The notes beneath the pieces were generated by a model. It had not been told where the DNA came from. It saw only the letters and a program-made list of their open reading frames with translations, and ran no database searches. The translations under genes were made by a program, and so were the position numbers. This document shows, piece after piece, positions 7,262-15,911 of a stretch of 52,682 bases of DNA. The stretch is from Nitrosopumilus sp. GTDB taxonomy: Archaea > Thermoproteota > Nitrososphaeria > Nitrososphaerales > Nitrosopumilaceae. The stretch's first letter is position 1, and each line of letters begins with the position of its first letter. The stretch is from the NCBI RefSeq assembly GCF_025699255.1, contig NZ_JAILWA010000009.1:1-52682 (forward strand), in the 5' to 3' direction.

Positions 7262-9368
7262 CCAAAGAGTTCGAGTTGGAATTGATGTCGGTGGAACTTT
7301 TACAAAAGCTGTTGCAATTGACGTTAAAACAGGCTCAATAATTTCTAAATCCACAGTTCCTACAACACATTCTTCAGAAAAGGGAGTTTCTGAGGGCATC
7401 ATCCAAACAATATCTGAGATTTTGAATGAATCTAAAATAAACATAGGAGACATAGAATTAATTTCACACAGCACCACTCAAGCTATTAATGCTCTGTTGG
7501 AGTCTGACACATCCAAAGTCGGAATCATTTCTATGGGTGTGGGACCAGAAAAAAAAGAGGTCATCAAACGCACTAACCTGCAAGATGCGCAAATCAATTC
7601 CGAACAAGATATTCAAACATGTCACACATTTTTAGATACTTCTCATTTAATTTCTGAAGAAGAGGTAAAAGATGCAATCAAAGAGTTACAAAATAAAGGT
7701 GCAAAAGTAATTGTTGCAACCGAATCTTTTGGAGTTGATGATCCCTCAAATGAATTGTTTGTAATGAAAAATGCTGCGGATCTAAACTTGCCGTCTACTG
7801 CATCTCATGAAATTTCTGGAACTTATGGACTTGAAATACGAACACTTACTGGAGCAATTAACGCAAGTGTACTGCCTAAAACATTTCAAGTTGCAAATTT
7901 TGTAGAACACGCAATTCAGGATGTAGGTATTAACGCACCATTGATGATAATGAAGGGCGATGGAGGCGTTACAAGCATTGACACTTTTAAAACAAAACCT
8001 GTCCTTACTATTTTGTCTGGTCCTGCAGCAAGTGTAGCCGGAGCACTTTTACATCTCAAAATTACCAATGGCATTTTTGTTGAAGTTGGTGGAACAAGTA
8101 CCAATATCTGCATCATTAAAAACGGAAAACCTGAATTCCAGTACGTTACCATCAAAGATCATCCTACATGTGTGCGCTCTATGGATGTAAGGATTTTGGG
8201 AGTAGCTGGAGGAAGCATGGTGAGATTAAGAGATAATCGAGTCTGGAAGGTGGGTCCCAGAAGTGCACACATTGCAGGTCTGAAATATTCCTGTTTTGCA
8301 GAACCTGAGGAATTAAAAAATGGAAAAATCACCACGATAAAACCAAAAGAAAACGACGAGGAGTATGTTGCAATAGAGTGTGAAAGTGGATTGTATGCCA
8401 TTACCAACACCTGTGCTGCCAATGCTTTGGGCATGATTGAAAAGAATGACTATGCATTTGCTAACCAGGAATCTGCAAAAATTGCAATTGAACTTTTAGC
8501 AAAACAACTTGGAGTGACATTTATTGAAATTGCACAATCCATCATTCAAACATCCTCTTTTGAGATTATGAAAACAATTAGCAAAATTATAAAAGAATTC
8601 AAATTAAATCCAGATACAACACAACTAATTGGAGGTGGTGGAGGTGCTTCTACACTTGTTCCATTTGTTGCAAAGCAACTACAATTACAATACAAAAAGG
8701 CACAACATGCTGAAATTATCTCATCTATTGGCGTAGCTTCCTCTATGTTGCAAGAAGAAATTGAACAGACTCTGATTAATCCAACACCTGAACTGATTAA
8801 TCAGGCACACAAAAAAATTCATGCCATTATGATTAGCAAGGGTGCAGTCCCAGAATCAATTGTGATTGACAGTCAATACATTCCAGACAGATCCATCTTG
8901 AGATTAACTGCAGTTGGAAACGTGGAACTAGACAGTGCAGAAACGACAAAAAATGTTTTCACATTATCTGAAGCAAAAAGACGGGCTAGTGAAATTATGC
9001 AAATTTCTGAAGAATTAACTGATCTGAGCTTTGAGTCTGATCATTATCTTGTATTTGCAGGACATGTAACTGAAAAACGCCTTTTTAGTAAAAAACATCG
9101 CCATCCGTTGTTAGTACTTGACCGATTTGGCAAGATGAAAAAATATCTGAAAAATGGAAAAATTTTCCAAGGCGGAAAAATATCCATCCTTGAGGAACTG
9201 GATGATTTTCTAGAGTCTAGAAATAATGATGTCGCACCACAAGTTTACTTGATTAATGATCTAAAGTTAATTGATTACTCCAGCTTAACCTCGTCATCTC
9301 ACATACTAAATGCTGTCAAACAGGAACTAGATGAAAATGAACGCGCATCCATTCTGATTGAATTGTAA
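7251..9368 (+). CDS. Hydantoinase/oxoprolinase A-family ATPase
   Basis: The 705-residue protein starts with an actin-like ATP-binding motif, RVGIDVGGTFTKAVAID, and has the HyuA family marks: HSTTQAINALLE, GVTSIDTF, LSGPAASVAGALL and VGGTSTNI. The family covers N-methylhydantoinase, acetone carboxylase and oxoprolinase subunits that couple ATP to ring opening or carboxylation. There is no HyuB partner next to it, which makes the substrate unclear. The gene overlaps the end of the FTR1 permease gene, an odd pairing that hints at a joint role or simply tight packing. The family call is firm; the reaction is unknown. Confidence 0.85.
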   Translation: MSSDQRVRVGIDVGGTFTKAVAIDVKTGSIISKSTVPTTHSSEKGVSEGIIQTISEILNESKINIGDIELISHSTTQAINALLESDTSKVGIISMGVGPEKKEVIKRTNLQDAQINSEQDIQTCHTFLDTSHLISEEEVKDAIKELQNKGAKVIVATESFGVDDPSNELFVMKNAADLNLPSTASHEISGTYGLEIRTLTGAINASVLPKTFQVANFVEHAIQDVGINAPLMIMKGDGGVTSIDTFKTKPVLTILSGPAASVAGALLHLKITNGIFVEVGGTSTNICIIKNGKPEFQYVTIKDHPTCVRSMDVRILGVAGGSMVRLRDNRVWKVGPRSAHIAGLKYSCFAEPEELKNGKITTIKPKENDEEYVAIECESGLYAITNTCAANALGMIEKNDYAFANQESAKIAIELLAKQLGVTFIEIAQSIIQTSSFEIMKTISKIIKEFKLNPDTTQLIGGGGGASTLVPFVAKQLQLQYKKAQHAEIISSIGVASSMLQEEIEQTLINPTPELINQAHKKIHAIMISKGAVPESIVIDSQYIPDRSILRLTAVGNVELDSAETTKNVFTLSEAKRRASEIMQISEELTDLSFESDHYLVFAGHVTEKRLFSKKHRHPLLVLDRFGKMKKYLKNGKIFQGGKISILEELDDFLESRNNDVAPQVYLINDLKLIDYSSLTSSSHILNAVKQELDENERASILIEL

Positions 9369-9469
9369 TCTTTTGGACATGTAACTGTCTTAGTCTGATT
9401 CTATGTTTTTGAAATAAAAAACAAGAACTCACCTACCCTTTAAATCAACATTTTCAAAACAATTTTCCA

Positions 9470-11203
9470 ATGACAAACGTAAAAACACTGACAATTCTTA
9501 TGACATCTATCGTACTTTCTGTTTCGTTTTCACAGGCTGTATATGCAGAATCTTATCAGGACAAAGCCGACTTTGCTTCTTCCTTGGAAGAAACACTTGG
9601 ACATTTCTGGGCACTTGAACAGAACCTTGATGATAAAAATGCGGAACTGGCATTGATTCATGCAACGCATCCAATTGCAGAACTGTATGACTCCATGAAA
9701 CCTGAACTCAAAGCAGCAGATCCTAACCTTGATGCGCAAGTTCAAGAAACATTAATGGAATTAAAAAACAGGGCAAACACCGAGATATCTAGAGCACAAG
9801 CTCAGCAAGCAATTGATGATGCAAAAGGTGTAGTAGCAATTGCACGTTCTACCGTTGTTGGAGATGAGTTAAGTAGTGAAACTGCATTCAAGGTAAAATT
9901 AATGCAGGTCTTACTTGAAACATCAATAGCTGAATATGGTGAGGCAGTATCTGATGGAGTAATTGGCGAAATGGCCGAATTCCAAGATGGTTCTGCATTT
10001 GTATGGAGATCTCAGCAGATTTTTGCTGAAATAGAGTCTGATGTTGATCATCATGCAGCTGAAGAGATTGAAGAACTATACGGAGATCTTTGGGCAGCAT
10101 ATGATGCAAGGGCAGATCCTTCACAAGTTGAAATACTTGCAGGTGGCATAATTCATGAACTTGACGAATCCTTAGAACCAAAAATAGAATTTGCTTCTTC
10201 CTTGGAAGAAACACTTGGACATTTCTGGGCACTTGAACAGAACCTTGATGATAAAAATGCGGAACTGGCATTGATTCATGCAACGCATCCAATTGCAGAA
10301 CTGTATGACTCCATGAAACCTGAACTCAAAGCAGCAGATCCTAACCTTGATGCGCAAGTTCAAGAAACATTAATGGAATTAAAAAACAGGGCAAACACCG
10401 AGATATCTAGAGCACAAGCTCAGCAAGCAATTGATGATGCAAAAGGTGTAGTAGCAATTGCACGTTCTACCGTTGTTGGAGATGAGTTAAGTAGTGAAAC
10501 TGCATTCAAGGTAAAATTAATGCAGGTCTTACTTGAAACATCAATAGCTGAATATGGTGAGGCAGTATCTGATGGAGTAATTGGCGAAATGGCCGAATTC
10601 CAAGATGGTTCTGCATTTGTATGGAGATCTCAGCAGATTTTTGCTGAAATAGAGTCTGATGTTGATCATCATGCAGCTGAAGAGATTGAAGAACTATACG
10701 GAGATCTTTGGGCAGCATATGATGCAAGGGCAGATCCTTCACAAGTTGAAATACTTGCAGGTGGCATAATTCATGAACTTGACGAAATCTTGGGAGTGGA
10801 AAATAAGGAATCCAACCTACTAGAATATGTCGAGAACATCCAAACATTACTTGAACAAACAAAAGTAGAGTATGCAAAGGGTGATACTGACTTGGCTCTA
10901 AGCCTGGCAACCAAGGCTTATCTTGACAACTATGAATTCTTAGAAGCTCCTCTAATTGAGATTGGTCAAAAAGAACTCATGGAAGAAGTAGAAGTAATGC
11001 TTAGAGAAGATCTTAGAACTATGATTAAAAACGGTGAATCAAGCTCCGCAATTAATACTCAAGTAGATGCAATTCTTGTCAAAATGAATACTATTGGTAC
11101 AGTTGTTCCAGAATTTGGTACAGTTGCTATGATGGTATTGGCAGTTGCAATCATAAGCATAGTTGCAATAACTGCAAAATCTAGAATCAGCCTAAGAGTT
11201 TAA
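9470..11203 (+). CDS. PEFG-anchored secreted protein with FTR1-like iron domain and perfect internal duplication
   Basis: The 577-residue protein starts at an ATG about 27 bases after a TTTAAATC box. It has a signal peptide (end near VYA-ESY), two identical 199-residue helical units (35-233 and 241-439, period 206), then a domain with AYLDNYEFLEAPL that matches the extracellular domain of the FTR1 permease. It ends with VPEFGTVAMMVLAV, a hydrophobic helix and basic tail: the thaumarchaeal PEFG-CTERM signal, thought to be processed by an archaeosortase. The units are rich in Glu, Asp and His (DVDHHAAEEIEELYGDLW), suiting iron capture. It is probably a surface iron-binding partner of FTR1, two genes upstream. 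The iron role is inferred. Confidence 0.78.
   Translation: MTNVKTLTILMTSIVLSVSFSQAVYAESYQDKADFASSLEETLGHFWALEQNLDDKNAELALIHATHPIAELYDSMKPELKAADPNLDAQVQETLMELKNRANTEISRAQAQQAIDDAKGVVAIARSTVVGDELSSETAFKVKLMQVLLETSIAEYGEAVSDGVIGEMAEFQDGSAFVWRSQQIFAEIESDVDHHAAEEIEELYGDLWAAYDARADPSQVEILAGGIIHELDESLEPKIEFASSLEETLGHFWALEQNLDDKNAELALIHATHPIAELYDSMKPELKAADPNLDAQVQETLMELKNRANTEISRAQAQQAIDDAKGVVAIARSTVVGDELSSETAFKVKLMQVLLETSIAEYGEAVSDGVIGEMAEFQDGSAFVWRSQQIFAEIESDVDHHAAEEIEELYGDLWAAYDARADPSQVEILAGGIIHELDEILGVENKESNLLEYVENIQTLLEQTKVEYAKGDTDLALSLATKAYLDNYEFLEAPLIEIGQKELMEEVEVMLREDLRTMIKNGESSSAINTQVDAILVKMNTIGTVVPEFGTVAMMVLAVAIISIVAITAKSRISLRV
9572..10786 (+). repeat. Tandem perfect duplication, 597 bp with period 618
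   Basis: Positions 9572-10168 and 10190-10786 are identical by my reading over all 597 bases, including third codon positions. The copies are joined by a 21-base linker (10169-10189), so the unit length stays in frame (206 codons). Identity at silent sites points to a very recent duplication or ongoing gene conversion. Confidence 0.9.
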
Positions 11204-11220
11204 ACTCTTTTTTTATTTTT
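11194..11220 (+). terminator. Short palindrome plus T-run at the end of the PEFG gene
   Basis: AAGAGTTTAAACTCTT (11194-11209) is a perfect 16-base palindrome spanning the stop codon and runs straight into a T-rich tract (11208-11220). Archaeal termination is driven by the T-run itself; the hairpin may help protect the 3' end. Confidence 0.5.
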
Positions 11221-11279
11221 TATTCATTGTACAAGTATGAAATTTTTCATGTCAATTAAAAAATAAAAATTAGTATCAG

Positions 11280-11579
11280 TTACTTTGATAAAACTGATAG
11301 TATTGGCATTGCGTCCCATTGATACAACTCGTAAGTTAGTATTCCTGAACAAATGTTTTTGTATTTTTTAAAAAATTCTTTTGCTTCTTGTTCTGTTGCT
11401 TCAAAAACAGCCATGGATGAAACTTGATTATCAAATGCACCTGACCACATTATTCTTCCCTGTGATTGCCATTCGTCTACAAGAGTTGAAATCTGTGGAG
11501 CAATCATTTCAAGATCTACGGGTTTGGTTTCTTTTTGTACACTGCTTACTAGTACCCAAGGTTTAGTTTCTTGATTCAT
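11280..11579 (-). CDS. YCII/dimeric alpha-beta barrel-like small protein
   Basis: The 99-residue protein has an alternating strand/helix layout: PWVLVSSVQKE, a helix ending in EWQSQG, RIMWSGAFDN, SSMAVFEATEQEAKEFFKKY, then ILTYELYQWDAMPIL. This is how YCII-related and other dimeric ferredoxin-fold proteins look, including the W-SGAF strand. No catalytic residue can be named. It is a single gene facing the PEFG gene. The family call is tentative. Confidence 0.55.
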   Translation of the reverse strand: MNQETKPWVLVSSVQKETKPVDLEMIAPQISTLVDEWQSQGRIMWSGAFDNQVSSMAVFEATEQEAKEFFKKYKNICSGILTYELYQWDAMPILSVLSK

Positions 11580-12024
11580 ATTTTTGATTGCATTTTTTTC
11601 ATAATAAACATGACTGTCATTTCATTTTTTTGTTATAGAAATATGAAATTAAATTCTTAATCTAATATGATATTATATGAAAATATAATTTCAGTCATCT
11701 ATAATAATTTCACAATTTCAATAATGTTGATCTTGTATGTTGATCTATCATAACTTTACAAGTCATGCAAGATCAAAATCATTGGAAAAATTGGGATTCA
11801 ATAGTCTTCATACTGCCCGACCAAGGAAGTATTCCTATTGGCATTTTTTTGGTCAACAACCAATTTTCCAATGATTTCTTTTTTTTTTCATATTATTTTC
11901 AAAGAATTTTAAATTAGGATAATTCTCACCATTTTTGAAAAATATTTGGAGTTGATAGTGTCTTTAACAAAAGGGACAATTCCCCTTAAGAGATTTGATA
12001 GTTAGATTGCATGATACAAAAAAT
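11580..12024. other. 445-base intergenic region with a large hairpin
   Basis: The stretch lies between the tail of the recombinase gene and the start of the YCII-like gene. It is AT-rich with several T-runs, has no credible ORF, and holds the large inverted repeat listed separately at 11778-11885. The region around 11580-11760 is probably the promoter of the 11579 gene. Confidence 0.5.
11778..11885. repeat. Large imperfect inverted repeat (17/16 bp arms) with nested hairpin
   Basis: The left arm (11778-11794, ATCATTGGAAAAATTGG) and right arm (11870-11885, CCAATTTTCCAATGAT) pair with one unpaired A. Inside, GACCAA (11819-11824) can pair with TTGGTC (11858-11863), and GGAAGTATTCC makes a tip hairpin. 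The nested layout suits a structured RNA or the remnant of a small inverted-repeat element (MITE). No target duplication was recognised. Confidence 0.5.
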
Positions 12025-13059
12025 TTATTTTTTATTTTCTTGTCTTGCAATCCAATTCAAGATTTTTTCATTATCTTCTTTGACTTTTTCAAGTTCAGAA
12101 AGATCATTTTGTGTCTTTTCTAGTTCTGCCTTTGTTATTACAGAATCATCAATGAGAAGTTTTTCTTCTATCTTTAGATACAATTCTAGTTTCTCATCAT
12201 CTGTCAGTCGGTCATATTGTGGCAAGTACACACCCTTTGTATGACCTGCAAGAAAATGAGCCAAGTCATTATCAAACCTAGATACCTTGGTGATAAAATA
12301 AGCACGAAAGCTATGACTGGTGATTTTTCCGTGACCGTTTTCTTGTTTTTGATATAGTCCAATTTTGTTTAACAGTCGCTTTAGTTGTTGCATCTGATTT
12401 ACTTCTGCATACTTTGGATTCTCATGTGTTCCAAAAATCATGTCTTCATCAGAGAGTTTTCTCAGATGTCTTTTGAGAAGTGGGGTAACCTCTTTGCTGA
12501 AAAACGTGGTTCGCTTTCGATTGTACTTTGCAATTGATGATGGAATGTTTACTTGTATTCTAGACTTGTCAAGATCTAAATGTTTTTTCTTTATCTGGCA
12601 TATCTCACCAATTCTCATTCCACTTGAAAGCATACACAGATACATGATCTTCTTTTTGAATGGAGCCGCTTCAATGATTGATTGTGCTTCCTCAAGAGAC
12701 ATTGGATAGTGAGTCTCTTGAATTTTTAGAGGAAAGTCTAAGTTTTCTGAGACGTCTTCTTTTGTTAGTTTTATTCCTCGATGGTAGAGATATTTTTTCA
12801 GTAGAGAAAACCAGTTTCTGATTGTTTGTGGCATGTTTTCTTGCTCAGAATTCCAGTTTATCCAAGACTGCAAGGTATCCCACAATGTCTCTTCTTCAAC
12901 TAGTTTTAGATCAGGAATGATGTCTTTTTGTTGGAATTTTTCCTCAGAGAAGGTCTCCCAATTGTTAAGAACAGTATTGTATGAGAGTTGAGTTCCTTTG
13001 GCTTTTCTGGAAATTTTCTCCATAAACGTCTCTCTAGATCTCTCTCGTTTAGTTAACAA
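12025..13059 (-). CDS. Tyrosine recombinase (XerD/phage-integrase family)
   Basis: The 344-residue protein (TTG start; an ATG at codon 13 is an alternative) has a SAM-like N-terminal core-binding domain and a full catalytic set: R149 in SSGMRIGEIC, K near 181-183 in the beta-hairpin, H249-x-x-R252 in TSHSFRAYF, H273 in LAGHTKGVYL and Tyr at 278 or 282. A coiled-coil tail (about 300-344) follows, as in several thaumarchaeal integrases. No tRNA or att repeat was found beside it, and neighbours are ordinary chromosomal genes. It may be a XerA-like dimer resolvase or a stranded integrase. Catalytic competence looks intact. Confidence 0.85.
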   Translation of the reverse strand: MLTKRERSRETFMEKISRKAKGTQLSYNTVLNNWETFSEEKFQQKDIIPDLKLVEEETLWDTLQSWINWNSEQENMPQTIRNWFSLLKKYLYHRGIKLTKEDVSENLDFPLKIQETHYPMSLEEAQSIIEAAPFKKKIMYLCMLSSGMRIGEICQIKKKHLDLDKSRIQVNIPSSIAKYNRKRTTFFSKEVTPLLKRHLRKLSDEDMIFGTHENPKYAEVNQMQQLKRLLNKIGLYQKQENGHGKITSHSFRAYFITKVSRFDNDLAHFLAGHTKGVYLPQYDRLTDDEKLELYLKIEEKLLIDDSVITKAELEKTQNDLSELEKVKEDNEKILNWIARQENKK

Positions 13060-13182
13060 TGAGAAAAATACGTCATAATATGTTAAAAGGTAAACTATTT
13101 GATTGACATATTAGACTAATTACTAAACTTCATAGACATGATTTTTGCGAAAATATAATAGAAGATTTCCCGTAGGCACAAC

Positions 13183-14346
13183 ATGGAGACAAAAAATATC
13201 GGCTTGAGAGGAATCGAGGTTGCAGATACCAAAATTTCACATATAGACGGTGAAAAAGGTAAGCTCATCTACAGAGGATTCGATATTTTAGATCTTACAA
13301 AAAATTCAACTTTTGAAGAAACAGCATACATTTTACTTTATGATCAATTGCCAAATAAACAACAATTAGATGAATTTAATGCAAAACTGATTGAAGCAAG
13401 ATACATTCCAAAACAAATGCAAAAAAACATGGGGAATTGGAGAAAAGATGCAGATCCTATGGATATGCTTCAAGCATTTGTATCGGCACTTGCAGGATAT
13501 TATGATGAGGAATTTTCAAACAAGGAGGCCAGTTATGAAAAAGCAATTAATCTTATTGCAAAAGTTCCAACAATTATTGCCAGTTGGCAGAGAATTAGAA
13601 ATGGATTAGAAATTGTAGATCCAGATTCATCATTAAGTCATGCTGCAAATTTTCTATATATGATGTCAGGAAAAAAACCAGATCCAGAAGTGGAGAAAAT
13701 TTTTGACACGTGTTTAATTTTACACGCAGATCATACTTTCAATGCATCAACATTTACTGCAAGGCAAGTAGCATCAACAAGAGCTCATATGTATTCAGCC
13801 GCAAGTGCAGCAATTGGGGCATTAAGTGGAGAATTACACGGAGGAGCAAATACAGAAGTGATGAAAATGTTACTAGAAATTGGAGAAATTAACAAAGTGG
13901 AAGAATGGATTAAAGAAAAAATGAACAAAGGTGAAAGGATTATGGGTATGGGTCATGCAGTTTACAGAACATATGATCCCAGAGCCCAAGTTTTAAAAGA
14001 GCTATCTCGAAAGCTTGCAGAGAAAACTAAAGAACCATGGTTTGCAATGACAGAGAAAGTAGAAACCACAACAATTGCAGAAATGAAATCTCAAAAAGAC
14101 AGGGATATTTATCCTAATGTAGATTTGTACAGCGCCTCAATTTACTATATGCTAAAAATCCCAGTGGATCTTAATACTCCAATTTTTGCAATTTCTAGAG
14201 TTGCAGGATGGGCAGCACACATTATTGAAGAAAAATTTGCAGAAGCAGCACCAAAACCAGCATTGTATAGACCAAAAGCAGTTTACGTTGGAAAATATTG
14301 TGGGCCAGAAGGGTGTGAATATAAAACTCTAGATTTGAGAAAATAA
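13183..14346 (+). CDS. gltA: Citrate synthase
   Basis: The 387-residue protein has the short archaeal/Gram-positive citrate synthase form. Markers are the LIYRGFDILDL N-terminus, catalytic His in LHADHTFNAST, the GALHGG-like GELHGGANTEVMKML, GMGHAVYRTYDPRA, and the C-terminal IFAISRVAGWAAHIIE. It condenses acetyl-CoA and oxaloacetate in the cytoplasm, feeding the TCA branch for biosynthesis beside the 3HP/4HB cycle. A TATA box AAAATATAATA about 29 bases before the ATG suggests a leaderless message. A 2-methylcitrate synthase role cannot be excluded from sequence alone. Confidence 0.92.
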   Translation: METKNIGLRGIEVADTKISHIDGEKGKLIYRGFDILDLTKNSTFEETAYILLYDQLPNKQQLDEFNAKLIEARYIPKQMQKNMGNWRKDADPMDMLQAFVSALAGYYDEEFSNKEASYEKAINLIAKVPTIIASWQRIRNGLEIVDPDSSLSHAANFLYMMSGKKPDPEVEKIFDTCLILHADHTFNASTFTARQVASTRAHMYSAASAAIGALSGELHGGANTEVMKMLLEIGEINKVEEWIKEKMNKGERIMGMGHAVYRTYDPRAQVLKELSRKLAEKTKEPWFAMTEKVETTTIAEMKSQKDRDIYPNVDLYSASIYYMLKIPVDLNTPIFAISRVAGWAAHIIEEKFAEAAPKPALYRPKAVYVGKYCGPEGCEYKTLDLRK

Positions 14347-14348
14347 AT

Positions 14349-14570
14349 CTAATTTCTAGTACTTAGCCAATCTTTAGCTTTGGAATTTACATCGTGTTTA
14401 TACAATACTTCAAAAACCATATCATAAAACGTGATACCTTTTTTCTGTGCCTGATCATCTAACCATTTGATTCCATCAGCTAATTCAGGATCATATTCTG
14501 AAAATTCAACTAATTCATCGACCATTTTCGAGAAGAAGGCATGAGATTCAAGCATGAATACATCTTTCAA
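14349..14570 (-). CDS. Small conserved-looking protein, leaderless TTG start
   Basis: This 73-residue helical acidic protein (HAFFSKMVDELVEFSEYDPE, DGIKWLDDQAQKKG, YDMVFEVLYKHD) has no domain I recognise. I keep the TTG at 14570, which lies about 31 bases from a TATA box (14598-14604), over the ATG at 14555. It faces the end of citrate synthase with two bases between the stops and shares its promoter region with the divergent gene at 14632. Confidence 0.6.
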   Translation of the reverse strand: MKDVFMLESHAFFSKMVDELVEFSEYDPELADGIKWLDDQAQKKGITFYDMVFEVLYKHDVNSKAKDWLSTRN

Positions 14571-14597
14571 TCTTTGATCATAAGTAATGTATTCAAA

Positions 14598-14604
14598 TTA
14601 TATA
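14598..14604. promoter_or_regulatory. TATA box apparently shared by two divergent genes
   Basis: TTATATA lies exactly midway between the TTG at 14570 (minus) and the TTG at 14632 (plus), about 31 bases from each. No other TATA-like sequence is present in the 61-base gap. Both genes would then be transcribed from one near-symmetric TATA box with nearly leaderless messages. Confidence 0.55.
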
Positions 14605-14631
14605 GACAAAAGACCCCTTTTTGGTTGACAA

Positions 14632-15042
14632 TTGCACCATGTCTTTTATTTAGACGGAAATACAAGAAAGGTTTCGTGGATAATTCATACTGAAAATTCA
14701 ATTTCAGAGCAAAGTAGAGAACATGTAGAAATTTACAAAGACAGGATTTCAAACATTCAATCAAAATATATCGCATTACATATCGGATTGTTTTGGGGAA
14801 TTGGAGTATTCATAATAAAAAATCAAGATCATATCAAAATAAAATTAGATGATAAAGAAATGTTTGATCAGATCACAAACAAATTATCGATTAATGATGA
14901 ATTTATCAACAAGAAGATTAAATTCATAAATCAACTAATTACTCAAAGAAAACTAAAAGTAGAGTTTGAACTTATTCAACAAAAAAATAATCCTGCCAAA
15001 AAAATACTAGATGCAAAAGAGCTTAAGACCAAAAACGGATAG
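14632..15042 (+). CDS. Conserved-looking protein of unknown function
   Basis: The 136-residue protein begins at a TTG preceded two codons earlier by an in-frame stop, so no longer form is possible. It reads FYLDGNTRKVSWIIHTENSI, EIYKDRISNIQSKYIALHIG, then a strand-rich middle (KNQDHIKIKLDDKEMFDQI) and a basic helical tail. The strand-D-G and strand pattern is faintly like an RNase H fold, but I cannot name catalytic acids. Cytoplasmic by sequence. Confidence 0.6.
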   Translation: MHHVFYLDGNTRKVSWIIHTENSISEQSREHVEIYKDRISNIQSKYIALHIGLFWGIGVFIIKNQDHIKIKLDDKEMFDQITNKLSINDEFINKKIKFINQLITQRKLKVEFELIQQKNNPAKKILDAKELKTKNG

Positions 15043-15270
15043 TTACTTGGTGAGAGCTCATTTGCAGTTTGTGATTATACTAGGTAGTAGATTGATAAAA
15101 GAAAGAGTTGTCCATAATCATTGACAAGCCTTTATCATCAATTAGAGCGATCATACACAATTTTCAAGGTATCAACGTAAATTTTGCAATTATTTCAAAA
15201 ATTATGAAAAAGATGTTGAAAGAGATAGAAGATTAGATTTATTTACCATATGGAAAGTCATGGATCAATT

Positions 15271-15891
15271 ATGGCAGGTATAGACAAAGCAGCAATAGTA
15301 TTCTCAATTGCAATAGCACTAGTAGGTGTAGGAATTGCAGTTGTAGGAGACTCTGTTGATTATACACCAACTGTTACTACCCCAAAAGCCACAACACAAA
15401 CTACAGAAACCAAGACGCAAACAGACCCATTTGCAGACATTGTAGATAAAGTGAAATCAGACGCTCCAAAGGTTGCAGAAAAAGAAGTGCAATTAAAAGA
15501 CAAAGTGGCAATGGAAGAAAAACCAATGGTTAAAGAAGAAAAACCAATGGTTAAAGAAGAAAAACCAATGGTTAAAGAACCAACAGGACCTAAAACACAC
15601 ACTGTTGATATTCCAAAAGGTACTTCAGTTCCAGGATGTGAAGAAAGTAATGCATGTTACTTACCAGCAAATTTGAAAATTAAAGCTGGAGACACAGTAA
15701 AATGGATTAACGTAGACACAGCCGCACACACAGTAACTGGTGGTAGTCCAGCTGATGGTCCATCTGGCGTATTTGATAGCAGCCTAGTAATGGCAGATGC
15801 AGAATTTGCATTTACTTTTGACAAAGCAGGCAGCTACGATTACTTCTGTATGGTACATCCATGGATGATTGGTAGTGTCACAGTAAACTAA
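15271..15891 (+). CDS. Membrane-anchored cupredoxin (plastocyanin-like blue copper protein)
   Basis: An N-terminal helix (AAIVFSIAIALVGVGIAVVG) anchors the protein. A Thr/Lys/Glu-rich linker with three KPMVKEE repeats follows, then a C-terminal cupredoxin domain. Copper ligands are visible: His in TAAHTVTGG, then Cys, His and Met in YFCMVHPWM. Such proteins are abundant in ammonia-oxidising archaea, where they are thought to carry electrons in place of cytochrome c. The frame is open back to an ATG at 15250, but the TATA box near 15236-15245 lies only about 9 bases before it and about 30 before the ATG at 15271, so I start here (206 residues). Confidence 0.88.
   Translation: MAGIDKAAIVFSIAIALVGVGIAVVGDSVDYTPTVTTPKATTQTTETKTQTDPFADIVDKVKSDAPKVAEKEVQLKDKVAMEEKPMVKEEKPMVKEEKPMVKEPTGPKTHTVDIPKGTSVPGCEESNACYLPANLKIKAGDTVKWINVDTAAHTVTGGSPADGPSGVFDSSLVMADAEFAFTFDKAGSYDYFCMVHPWMIGSVTVN
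15514..15576 (+). repeat. Three 21-bp in-frame repeats in the cupredoxin linker
   Basis: The unit encoding EEKPMVK is repeated exactly at 15514-15534, 15535-15555 and 15556-15576. It lengthens the linker between membrane anchor and copper domain, and such arrays commonly vary in copy number. Confidence 0.85.
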
Positions 15892-15911
15892 CCAAAAATT
15901 TTCCTTTTTTC

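Noticed and set aside
9888-10910. Open frames on the minus strand inside the PEFG gene
   Set aside because: They are duplicated only because the plus-strand gene is duplicated, and have no protein-like composition.
12025-13059. Second recombinase as marker of another integrated element
   Set aside because: No tRNA, direct repeat or foreign-looking genes flank it. Neighbours are citrate synthase and other ordinary genes.
15043-15249. Search for an RNA or small gene between the 14632 gene and the cupredoxin
   Set aside because: I found only the cupredoxin promoter near 15236-15245; no frame or hairpin stood out.
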